From positions 2,232,001-2,296,000 of the forward strand of contig JACGCM010001245.1 of assembly GCA_014058105.1 (NCBI GenBank): a stretch of 64,000 nt of DNA, given 5' to 3'. Origin of the DNA: Kingdonia uniflora (Eukaryota > Streptophyta > Magnoliopsida > Ranunculales > Circaeasteraceae). Of the stretch, positions 22,320 through 31,559 are shown one piece after another. The number at the start of each line of letters is the position of its first letter. The stretch's first letter is position 1. Below the pieces are notes generated by a model. The model was given only the letters and a program-made list of their open reading frames with translations. It was not told the origin of the DNA and ran no database searches. A program made the position numbers and the translations under genes.

Positions 22320-24136
22320 AGAGTTTAATCAAATACTTGGTATGCAGTAGTTAACCAGAATTTAATCAAATACTTGGTAGGCAGTAGTTACATAGACGAT
22401 TTGCCAATAAAATAATACTAAAATTACGCACACACACACGATGTATAGAATCACGACGATTGTGAGAAAATGGTTTGTACAACTGGGATAGTTTTTGTGG
22501 TTGTCAATCACACACACAATGTGTAGATCAGAACAATTTTTATAGTTTTTGTGGTCTTTGCAGTCATCGTGTAAGAAGAAAGTGTTTGAGGAACGGGGAT
22601 AGTTTTTGGCGCCAAAAGACAGACGAAATCGTGTGAATCACACGTGTTATCTAACCCTAAACAACACTAAGTAAATACCAAATAATACAGAATTGGTGAC
22701 AGAGTATGTATGATTCAATATAACTGATGGTTAAAAGTGTGACAAATTGACCTGAAACAAATAATAACAAATGTATGAAATGGTGACAGTGTATGCCTTA
22801 TACCTCTCAAAATGTAATGGCGTGTATACATCGAGCATCGAGGAATCAAATTTAGACACGTGGCGTGATAATATATTTTCAAATGATTTGAACTGTTATT
22901 ATTATTATTTAGGATGTGACATTAGTACTTGTAGAGCCCGCGACCTTTCTTGTAGACTAACTTGTGGAGCCCACGGCCTGCAAACCTACTGTAATATTAA
23001 AGCAGTTGATATTTTTCTGACTTAATGGCATAGTTAGATGAAATAAATGACATAGAAGACTGAACAAATGGGAAAGTCTGTATTGATAATGACAACTAGT
23101 TGTTACCAAATAATATAGGTGTCTGAAAGAATGCCAGAGTTTAACTGAATAAATGACATAGTTTAGTGGGCCGCAGCCGCTCAGATAATTTACCATCATT
23201 TGTTCCATGAGTAGAGTACCATCATTTACTCCATGCCAAAAGAGTAGAGTACCAGTCTTTAATCAGACACTTGGTAGGCAGCAGTCATACAGATGGTTTG
23301 TGATAAATAATTAATTTTAACAGTTTTTGCGGTCGAGTAAGAAGAAGAAATTGTTTGATGACTCGGGATCACTTTTAGCGCCAAAAACTAGACGAACTCC
23401 TGTGAACCACAAGTGATACCTAACCATAAACAAGATGGAAAGTAGTAACAGAATTGGTGACAGCCTTCTTTCAAATAACAAATCTGGTACAAGGCAGGAC
23501 AAACTATCCTGAAACAAATGCCAAGTAATGTATGAGATGGTGACAGTGTCTGCCTTTCACGTACATCGTAGGATTAAATTTGAATATGTGGCATGATAAT
23601 ATATTTTTAAATGATTTAAACTTTTTTTTATTATTATTTTGGAAGTGGCATTCATACTTGTGGAGCCCACGTGCCTGTAAAAAATAGGTAACATTTTATT
23701 GAAGAAATGACAACATCATGGTGGCACAAATAATAGCCAATTTGGAACAAATGTAAAACTTTTAGGAATATAAATGACAAATTTCTGAGTAAAGGAGAAA
23801 GTTCTGGGAAAACAAATGACAAATATTTCTTAACAAATGACATTGATTGCTAGTTATATAATGACAAAGTGTTTCTTAACAAATATTGAAGAACAAATGG
23901 TAATAATACGTGGCTTAATATAATAGTTTTAAATGATTTTTACAATTTTTTTTATTTTGGATGTGACATTCGTACTTGTGGAACCCAAAAATAAGTGGTT
24001 ATCTGTTGTTATATTACAACCTTAGTAGTGGTAAAATTGGTTATTCCTCTTGCCAGTATCTTTTTTGGAATTTATTGTTCCCTGGGCCTGATTTTGTAAA
24101 GTTGGCATAAAGTAGTATTTATTCTCGTAATTTCCG
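22320..24136. repeat. Promoter-proximal repeated modules and right end of MULE A
   Basis: Upstream of the protein start the element carries a module present about two and a half times: (AATCA)(A/G)ACACTTGGTAGGCAG, then GAAGAAA...TGTTTGA, GCGCCAAAA, then GGTGACAG, and finally ATATATTTT(A/C)AAATGATT...GTGACATT(C/A)GTACTTGT(G/A)GA. Copies begin near 22340 and 23245, with a third partial one at 23900-23990. The same arrangement is seen at 43090-44430 in MULE B. AACAAATGACAAA-type motifs are scattered between the modules. Confidence 0.7.
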
Positions 24137-24189
24137 CAAAATAAATGTATTAAGAGCAAAAAGAAAGTAAAAAACTAGTCGCAATTTTT

Positions 24190-24420
24190 TTTCTAAATGT
24201 CATTGGATAGACAACCATTGGAGGCTACTAATGTCGTTGAGCCTGAGGAAGCACTGTCAACATGCCTTTCCACAGATGTTCTTGAATGGTGATGGCCTCT
24301 ATTAAAGTGGCGCTCATAGTACTTTTGGTCAAGAACAACATTTTTAGATTCCATCTGTCCTACGATAAAACAACACCTTAACCCGACCATGAGGGATTCA
24401 CGGTTCTTGTAATGGGGATA
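24190..24420 (-). pseudogene. WRC-domain (growth-regulating factor) exon remnant 1
   Basis: WRC is the zinc-finger, DNA-binding domain of plant growth-regulating factors. The minus strand reads RRTDG (second frame), then SKNVVLDQKYYERHFNRG and SRTSVERHVDSASSGST, matching the RRTDGKKWRCS...PD.KYCERH..RGR.RSRKPVE consensus. A frameshift separates RRTDG from SKNVV, and the zinc-ligand Cys of KYC is Tyr (KYY). The exon lies about 55 bases beyond the end of MULE A. No QLQ domain was found nearby. Confidence 0.65.
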
Positions 24421-24429
24421 TGTAGATTA

Positions 24430-24942
24430 GTAGTTACTGGAAAATTTGCATAGAAGAATTTTCTAATTCCAACGACTGAGATGGGAGTGAATGTTGTTCT
24501 AGCCTCTGTAAATCTTTCATCCAAGTTTGCATTAAACCATTGAGATCCTAAAACTGAATAGTAATACTATATAAATTTTTTCACAAATTAAAAGGAGCTA
24601 ACAATGTAAATCAAATTTAAAATGTTGTACTCAATATTCTAGAAGCTTCCACAAGTTTAAAAAAACGTCGTCAACAAATGTACATTTAATCAAACAAAAG
24701 ACACTACCAAATGGCATTGATAAGTAAGCAATACAATAAGATTTGCAACTAAAAAAACTTGCCATACACACAAAACTAATTTAAAAATATTACATGTGTG
24801 GGCCATCTAATAAATTTTGGCCATAGCAGCATCGCCACAAGTTTTATGAATAGAAGTGTCATTTAAACGATAGCGATCCTGAAGGTGTTTTTACAACATT
24901 TGGATCGCTACATTAGTGATACCTAGCCTGTTGTTGATACTC
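24430..24942. other. No gene recognised
   Basis: The minus strand holds a 59-codon open stretch (24395-24570) directly upstream of the WRC remnant which may be the preceding exon, but it resembles nothing I know. The rest is AT-rich. Confidence 0.4.
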
Positions 24943-24945
24943 TTA

Positions 24946-25359
24946 GAGCATCTCCTAAAGTGCCTCACTGACTTGATTGAAAAAAAGCTAAATCCAAGTC
25001 AGTGAGATTGAGATTTTATTTCTTCTAACAGTACCTGACTTGTTTTTTTAACAAGCGCGCCTATTACATTTTTATTTATTTTAAAAAATAATATATATAT
25101 TCATCAGGTACCTAAGACTTGGGCCTCCGATTTAATTTATTTTATTTTATTTTAAATTGGGCGCCCAAGTCTTAGGCGCCCGATTAGAAAATAAACAGAC
25201 GCCCAACACTTGGACGCCCAATTGTGGCGTAAAAAAATAATACAAGACTCAACCTTGCTTTTTGAGTTGGAAATCAAAGTCAGTGAGATGCTGTTAGAGC
25301 TCGAAAATCTTATGTAGCATCTTGGAGTCCAAGTTCTTGAGGCACTTTAGGAGATACTC
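24946..25359. mobile_element. PIF/Harbinger-like MITE
   Basis: A 414-bp element with inverted ends GAGCATCTCCTAAAGTGCCT and, at the right, AGGCACTTTAGGAGATACTC, flanked on both sides by TTA (24943-24945 and 25360-25362), the preferred target duplication of PIF/Harbinger elements. The interior has GC-rich inverted blocks (GGGCGCCCAAGTCTTAGGCG and relatives, 25110-25215). No coding capacity, so it depended on a transposase elsewhere. Confidence 0.82.
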
Positions 25360-25362
25360 TTA

Positions 25363-26380
25363 TAGAGTACAACCTCTAAACATTTATGTTACAGGCATTT
25401 ATGTTACAGGGACCACTATTTGGTATTAATATAAAGAGATAATAACTTATCTTTATGGTAAAGTTAAAACCAAGGCTTTCAATTAATATACATAAGTTAT
25501 TAAATTACAAGGATAAATAAATGGATGTTTTAAAATAGTTAAATTCTATAGGGGCCGCATAAAGTTAGGGCCTCGAAAATGCTAAAGTACTCTATAAAAA
25601 GGGGCCCCTCAAAAACCTATTGGTAGAACTAGGTAGATTTCATCAAAAGGTGAGGATCGGTTCCTAGCTTCTCTTTACAAATTTTCATTTTTTCAAATTA
25701 AAATATGTCATGATAGGAATAAAATTCATGAAGAAAGGGCCAAATTTTTGGATTCTGCCCAGGGCCCTATAAAACTCAGGGCTAGCCCTGCTCATTGTGG
25801 TTCAACAAATTTTGCCATCGAACGAAAAAAACAAAGATAATTTATATAAAAAGTGCATATGGGTGTCCAATTACTCCATTTGTTATCATACTAAAATAGT
25901 AAAAGGAGAAAGAAAGTAAGAAACGTTCATATTTCTTTCAAAAAAATTCCCCCACTTTCCATTTGTGCCTTTTTCTTTGCTTATTCATTAAGTTAAACGG
26001 AAAGAATACAAAGACATCTCTTCCAAATAGGAAGACCACCAAACATCTTAACTCAGTTTTCCCCCTTATATATACAAACCCGTCATTTCCTTTTACTGCA
26101 TATCTCCATGAAACGGCTCTTAACAACTACTAAAACCCATACAACATATAACCCGATAAAAGCCCTTTTTTGATCAAAGACTGACTTTATAATTAGACAA
26201 TAACCAATTCCCCAAATTCAATTTCATGTAAAACACAAATTCAATTTCATATCAAACCCACAAACCAAATCACATAAATATCTAAAAGGACTAAAGCTTC
26301 ATAAATTAAAGCTCAGCTCAATGGCAGTAATAGTTATACTTAAACCCCAAGTCTGATAAGACAAGTTGGCGGCGTGGGGA
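25363..26380. other. Intergenic, possible hAT-type element end at 25775-25792
   Basis: No gene. A near-palindrome CAGGGCTAGCCCTG at about 25779-25792 resembles the terminus of plant hAT MITEs. A matching left end was not found, though GGGGCC-rich strings occur near 25550 and 25605. The rest is AT-rich. Confidence 0.3.
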
Positions 26381-26389
26381 GATGAGAAG

Positions 26390-26615
26390 CTCAACGTCTG
26401 TTGTAATTGTCGGTGCTGCTGACCATCAACATGCCTCAGACTTTCCATAGATGTTCTTGAACAGCAACGACCTCAATTAATATGGCACTCGTAATACTTT
26501 TGGTCCACAACCACATTTTTAGCACATCGCGGTATCTTCCCATTGGACTTATGACGCCTCCCTGGCTCAGGATATATATTTCCAGAGAATTCGATTTGGA
26601 AAGGACTCAACCCCA
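26390..26615 (-). pseudogene. WRC-domain (growth-regulating factor) exon remnant 2
   Basis: Minus-strand exon opening after an acceptor (GTATATTTTAG, ending 26616) and reading EFSGNIYPEPGRRHKSNGK, then IPRCAKNVVVDQKYYECHIN, a stop, and GRCCSRTSMESLRHVDG. This fits the exon structure of growth-regulating factors, where the WRC exon begins shortly before DPEPGRCRRTDGKKWRC. Changes: Cys to His in the first zinc position, KYC to KYY, and TGA in place of the Arg codon of NRGR. MULE B is inserted in the intron about 40 bases upstream. The KYY change is shared with remnant 1, so both copies derive from one already-altered ancestor. Confidence 0.7.
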
Positions 26616-26647
26616 CTAAAATATACACAAAAAAAAGGAAAAGGTTA

Positions 26648-26656
26648 AAAAAACAT
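26648..26656. repeat. 9-bp target site duplication of MULE B, left copy
   Basis: AAAAAACAT, repeated exactly at 44577-44585. Nine bases is the typical Mutator-superfamily duplication length. Confidence 0.85.
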
Positions 26657-26760
26657 GAGAAATTATGAGAATAAATACTACTTTTTGTCATATTTACAAA
26701 ATTAATACTTTGGCAAGCCTCTTCCAAAATTGATACTAAAATTAACAAATCGATAATGGT
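26657..26760. repeat. Left terminal inverted repeat of MULE B
   Basis: About 50 bases align closely with the reverse complement of 44525-44576, and patches extend to roughly 90 bases. Divergence between ends is noticeable (about 80-85% in the outer 50 by eye). Confidence 0.8.
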
Positions 26761-27661
26761 CCCACCTAGTACCCCCTAGTTGCCACCCTAATCTCTAACA
26801 TTAAATATTGATGGGTAATCTAATCTATTACAGTAATAAAACTACTAACTCAATAATATTACTCAACAAATGACAAAGCTATACCAAAACAATTACAAAA
26901 ATTTCCAAAAGAATGCCAAAGTTCTCACAAAATAAATGATAAATAATACATAAAAAATGAGAAACTATTCTACTGGAGTTGTTGAGTAGTCTAATCTGCT
27001 GCAGTAATAAGAACAGTAATAGGAGAGACGATTCCCCCTTAAATACACTACCTTAAAAATTAAAGCTTCTTCTTCTTATTCTTCTTCTTCTACAAGACTA
27101 CAACAAAACTTCTACAAAAATCAAAAAAGATTTTCCTTGATGTACTATTTGTCTCCTTCATGTGTCAAGTCTTCCAACTATCATTCAGCATTAGCTCAAG
27201 TTCTCACACAGAAGTCATTGGGGAGGAAAAGATCGCAGTTATCATAGGTTATTCTCGTTGCCAAAGACCGTTGTTATTCTTCTCTTCGACCGTTAAAGTA
27301 ACCATTGCAGTAAATATCATCTCTAACTCTGTATCCATCATCTCTCACTGTATATCCGCATCATGAGTTGAAGCCTTTTTCTTATGAAAAATGTTATGCA
27401 AGACGATAAAATTTGTACATAATCATTTTTCTTTACCTTTAATCATTTGTCTTCAACTACTTTATCATTAATCATTTTTTTGTCATTTTTAGCATTTATT
27501 ATTAGCTACTATATCACCAGAATTGTTCATTGATATCATTTATTTTGGGATTCCTATAATTTTTTTAAGGGATTGATAAAGTTAAGTTTTATACTATTTT
27601 TCTCATTTGTATTCTACTACTTTATCACCAGAATGGTTTATTTATATTATTTGTTTCAGGG

Positions 27662-27955
27662 ATGAATGAAGTTCAGCTTTATATCATTGTTCATTTTGGT
27701 GGTAATATCGTACGTCTAAAAATCGGATCAATCGTTAGTTATGTTGGAAGAAGTACAAAACTTACCTCACTAAGAGCACACTCGTCATACGAAGATTTCG
27801 TTATACCCCTTGAAGAAATAAGCAAAATCCGTCGTGAGGACTGTAAGATGTACAACTTCGTCCATGGTTATGCATGCGTAATTTTATCAGTCCATAACTT
27901 TACCATAATGATCAATATGCATAAAAGAAATCCTGGCATACCCTTCCACATATGA
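27662..27955 (+). pseudogene. Possible N-terminal fragment of a Mutator transposase (mudrA-like)
   Basis: 97 codons: MNEVQLYIIVHFGGNIV, then VSYVGRSTKLTSLRAHSSYE and DFVIPLEEISKI. Plant mudrA proteins often begin with a VxxxVHYGG...Y.GG...L....S..DLV module, and the pattern here is similar. That, with the position about 1 kb inside a MULE terminus, suggests the start of a transposase gene, cut off at 27955. The catalytic region and zinc knuckle are not seen downstream. Alternative: an unrelated MULE-borne ORF. Confidence 0.35.
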
Positions 27956-28065
27956 ATTGTTAATGAGCTTTGGCTACCTTCCCAGAACTCCTAGAACTTT
28001 ATTTCTGATTTCTATTCTTCGGGTAAAGGGTTGTCCACCACCAAGATACTAGTTCAGGTAAAGGG

Positions 28066-28430
28066 TTGTCTACCACCAAAACGGGGGGACCTTTGCGTCG
28101 TAACTCATTTCCTAATTCTGATCCTGATCCTAAGCCAGAATACTGGGGTTACCCTGAAACAAATAGCAGAGGGTTTGATCCACGTAGGTTTAGACTTTTA
28201 GTGCATGATGATGATGTTCCTCAATCAAATGATTCTTTTGAAACTATCTGTACTGATGTTCCTCCCTCAAATGAACCTAGTATTCCTCAATCAATGTTTA
28301 TCCATCAAATGAACTTGTGCTAACTAATGTTCATCAATCAAATGAGTTTTTTCAAACTATCTCTACTGATGTTCCTCTCTCAAATAAACCTTGTATTTCT
28401 TAATTAAATATTCATCTCTCAAATGAACTT
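28066..28430 (+). pseudogene. ORF with a degenerate repeat, function unknown
   Basis: The frame 28066-28323 encodes DPDPKPEYWGYPETNSRGFD, then repeats of a ~22-residue unit like QSNDSFETICTDVPPSNEPS; the DNA repeats continue to about 28430 in other frames (CAATCAAATGA, TGATGTTCCTC). No family recognised. It follows the mudrA-like fragment in the same direction, so may be part of the same former gene. Confidence 0.3.
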
Positions 28431-28449
28431 GTGTTAACTAATGTTAATT

Positions 28450-28990
28450 TGAGATTAGGGTTTTTATAAGGGGAGTTGAATGCATTGGGAATGGACGCGT
28501 GTAAGGGATTACACGATGATTAGGGTAAAAGTTATTATTACGTCGGTTCGGCGCTGTCATTTCTTATTGTATACGTAAGTCATTTGAGTATTTAAACTGA
28601 GTTGTCTAATCAAGTATCATTACTTGCCACATCGACTTCTAACATGTTGAAGAAAATTCTGCATTTATTTGCATGCTATATATCATTTGTTTACTGCCAG
28701 AACTGTCATTGTTTAACGTTAATTTATCATTTGTCTGTTCAAATGTTATCACCAGTTTCGTTCAGTTTAAAATTTATCTACCTTTATTTGTTCATGTAGT
28801 CTTTATCAATTGTTTAGTTCCCTTATATCATTTATTTTGGATGGAAGTTTTCAGTTATTTGTTTCTTACATATCAGACAGAAATTACTATTTGAAAGCGA
28901 AAAAGTGAAATGAAACAAAATAAATGTTTATACAAGGAAAACAATAATAACAACAACAACAACAACAAAAACTAAAACATTAACTACACA
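28450..28990. other. Non-coding region in MULE B left half
   Basis: Contains ATCATTTGT-type motifs (28680-28830) and a TTGTCTAATCAAGTA string repeated at 29626. A short (AAC)n run lies at 28940-28972. No coding frame recognised. Confidence 0.4.
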
Positions 28991-28995
28991 AATTG

Positions 28996-29430
28996 TTAAA
29001 ATTCCTCACTTGAGGAATTTTGATCACGTTCCATAGCCATGATCTTCTGCTCGAGACAACTAATTTTACAGGCCGACTGCTCCCACAGTTTCTTGTGCTC
29101 ATCCCGGTCCAACTTTACGACGCAAACCTGATCTTCCAAGAAGTGGATATGGAACTTGAACTCTTCATAATGTTCTTTTTTCTTTTTTATAATTGTATCC
29201 AGTTTGTCATCCATTTTATCGAGCTCTCATAGTTTCTCCTTGAGCGGTTTAGACTTCTCACCGAAGACATCCTTTTCCATTAGGTAAATTTTATTAAACG
29301 TAAAAAGAAGTTCGTCTGCCTCATCTTCCTTAATCCCTACCTCCTCAAACCAAACTTGAGGGGTGCAGAAAGAGGCACGGCTAAATTGAGTAGAGTGGGA
29401 GTACGAAACTTCTTGTGAAGTTGTAAAGAG
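28996..29430 (-). pseudogene. Coiled-coil ORF in MULE B left half
   Basis: The minus strand encodes SRASFCTPQVWFEEVGIKED and ELLFTFNKIYLMEKDVFGEK, one stop, then MDDKLDTIIKKKKEHYEEFK and a heptad-like region ending MERDQNSSSEEF before a stop at 28996. Strong helical and charged character. Opposite in direction to the GRF finger ORF next to it. Proteins with a GRF finger and coiled coil are common in plant transposons, but these two are on opposite strands. Function not known. Confidence 0.45.
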
Positions 29431-29565
29431 TTTATAGTTTAAATAGTTGAGGCTTGAGAATAATTAGTTTAAAAGATATTAGGGTTTTTTATACTTGGGA
29501 GAATTGGGACTTTGAATCACGCGTGGGCAGGGTTTAGGACTTAGTGCTTAGAGTTGCGGAAACCA

Positions 29566-29960
29566 CGTTGATGTTTTGGATAGATTGCTTGTTCTAAATA
29601 TAATCAAAGTTGACTTTAAGCTAAGTTGTCTAATCAAGTAATAAAGATTGACTTGTCACATCGACTGTTTAGGAAATAAGCTTCTGGAATTTAAATGGCT
29701 TATTTGTCATTTGTTTTTACAAAGAGTATCATTTTGGTGATACAAACTGTCACCGTTTATTAATATCATTCTTCAATTAGTATTTGTCATTCCATTATGA
29801 TAGTATTGTCATTTTACTGCTGTAAATTATCAAGCATTACGTACTTCCCTACCAACGTGGATGTTTTGGATAGATAGTTTGCTATAAACATAATCAAAGT
29901 TGACTTTATGCTAGGTTGTCAAAATCATACAATAAAGATAAGATTAAATTATCACATACT
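29566..29960. repeat. Direct repeat of ~90 bp, two copies
   Basis: TTTTGGATAGAT(T/A)G.TTG and ATAATCAAAGTTGACTTTA(A/T) occur at 29573-29660 and 29865-29955, about 290 bases apart, within MULE B. A third fragment (TTGTCTAATCAAGTA, CACATCGACT) lies at 28598-28640. They flank two divergent ORFs and could be former promoter modules. Confidence 0.65.
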
Positions 29961-30030
29961 TCCATACCAGTTCCCAAGCATTACATTCTTCCCTACAAGT
30001 TCTCAGGCATTACATACTTTCCTACCAACA

Positions 30031-30342
30031 ATGCATTCCCTTATTTGTTGGTGCAGTAAAAATTATGATCTTTACCTTTCACGCACAAGCCTCAACCCTA
30101 ACAACTGGTTCTGTCAATGCGCTCAAAAAATTGGTGGGTGTGGTTTATGGGCGTGGGCAGATGAGGTAAAAAAGTACAATTGTGGTCTCATTTACATAAT
30201 CTCTAAACCATCTGGTAGGAGATTCTACCATTACCCACAATACCATTGTCAATTCAAAACTTGGTTTCGAGAATCCTCTACGCCCAATGATTCTAAAAGG
30301 CCACAATCGTCAACGGCGAAAGACATCACAAATTTTGGTTAA
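30031..30342 (+). CDS. GRF-type zinc-finger protein (transposon-borne)
   Basis: GRF fingers bind nucleic acid and are frequent in plant transposon-derived proteins. The 104-codon ORF starts MHSLICWCSKNYDLYLSRT, then SLNPNNWFCQCAQKIGGCGL and WAWADEV. This matches the family pattern C.C......TS.T..NPGR.F..C......C.FF.W.D, with all four Cys ligands present. The usual GRF triplet is changed (NNWF). The rest (HYPQYHCQFKTWFRESSTPN...) has no motif. The frame is intact but the ORF may be only part of a larger gene. Domain call moderately sure. Confidence 0.55.
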   Translation: MHSLICWCSKNYDLYLSRTSLNPNNWFCQCAQKIGGCGLWAWADEVKKYNCGLIYIISKPSGRRFYHYPQYHCQFKTWFRESSTPNDSKRPQSSTAKDITNFG

Positions 30343-31126
30343 AGGAGCAATCAGATTTTCGACACTAATACAAATGAAACTTACACTCAACTAAGGATCT
30401 CCGAGGTCAGAACGAAGATTCTAAAGGATTTTTTATCCAAGTTAAAATCTCTAGATCTTAACAAGTAGATAAATATGTATGAGTGAAGTGTAATATTCCT
30501 TATCTTTAGTGGTGTTAATTTCTTGCTTTAAAAAGTTTAACTCTTGAGGAACAAATGCTTAAAGCTACAATATAAATGATAAATAATGATAATCAAATTA
30601 TAAATTCCACTGAACAACGACATTACAGAAGATAGGCAAATCTAGCGATTCAATTATGTCAACAATGCACTCAAGATTCAAATTTATGGTTGTAAGACTG
30701 GTAGTCATCCTATTGCCAATGTCTTCGATAGCTGATTAAAGTTTCGTAAAGAAATCTAATGATAAATGTTTAATGGGAAATGTTAAATTATATATAGTAA
30801 ATGACAACATTCTCTAATACCATGACATAAGATGGTAAATGACAAACATAGAAAAACAAATAATAGAGGGAGAATAGATGGATGACATATATTTCATTAA
30901 ATGGCAAAGACATTCAGCACCCGGGGATCATTTCCAATGTTCCTTCATTTCTAATGGGTTTGGTCAGCATTAAATACTGTTGAACTTGAATTCATTATGA
31001 CATTGGGATTTGGAACTCAGCATTAACAATTATTATGGTTTGCAGTGGTATGGTATAAATACTGCCGTACTTCCTTCTATTTTAATCTTGTGTAACTATT
31101 TCCTCTGTAACTGATCTGTGAAGAAG

Positions 31127-31503
31127 ATGGCGACCACCAGATGCCAAGCTTACAAGGCTAGGGATCTTGCCAAGATGCAAGAGTTGCGGCTTTGATACTT
31201 TGGGACCTAGTCCCTTGAACTTCCTACTCCCATTCCAGTATGGCCTACCTTCTATGAGATGACGTATGAAGAGGTAGAAGAGGCGGATGACAATTATTAT
31301 CAAATGCTCTACTTTCACTATATGGTACGTCGGAGTAGGGTCAGAGAATTGGTCTGCGTCATCTGGCAGAGGATGTTATTACATCGGCGGATGAAGCGGC
31401 TGGTATACGTCCGATGATGTCTTATCGTTATTCTTAGTAGAATCAGAGGAAGATACGGTGGTGATGGCGGTAGGGGAGATCGACCACCACCACCACCTCT
31501 GAG
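31127..31503 (+). pseudogene. Degenerate ORF before the inverted repeat
   Basis: The plus strand from ATG at 31127 reads MATTRCQAYKARDLAKMQEL, with stops at two points, then PTFYEMTYEEVEEADDNYYQ and VRRSRVRELVCVIWQRM, ending in a Gly/Arg then poly-Pro tail (about 31440-31500). A single frame persists over 125 codons apart from three stops, so it probably once coded for a small basic/acidic protein. Not recognised. Confidence 0.35.
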
Positions 31504-31559
31504 TGCGTAAACTGATGTAAATTAATATAATATAAATTGTGATCTATAACAATTTACAA

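Larger units (their letters stand above)
3220..24136 (-). mobile_element. MULE A: Mutator-like element with Ulp1-type protease gene, split by a Tat retrotransposon
   Basis: This block is colinear with MULE B: 3230-5206 matches 35585-40390 (minus the solo LTR) and 19660-24136 matches about 40390-44576. The right end reads AGTAGTATTTATTCTCGTAATTTCCG, against AGTAGTATTTATTATCATAATTTCTG in MULE B (each shown here only as its last bases 24111-24136 and 44551-44576). The left end is not identified: no copy of the terminal repeat was found between 1 and 3220, so the left part is deleted, truncated or heavily diverged. The Tat element occupies 5207-19659. Without it, the recognisable MULE A is about 6.4 kb. 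Confidence 0.75.

Noticed and set aside
23700..24000. Open minus-strand frames (for example 23652-23843) as genes
   Set aside because: They consist of translated AAATGACAAA motifs and are not conserved in MULE B.
3055..24145. CAAAATAAA at 3055-3063 and 24137-24145 as a 9-bp target duplication of MULE A
   Set aside because: The sequence starting at 3064 does not resemble the MULE terminal repeat, and an exact match of this A-rich string somewhere in 3 kb is fairly likely by chance.
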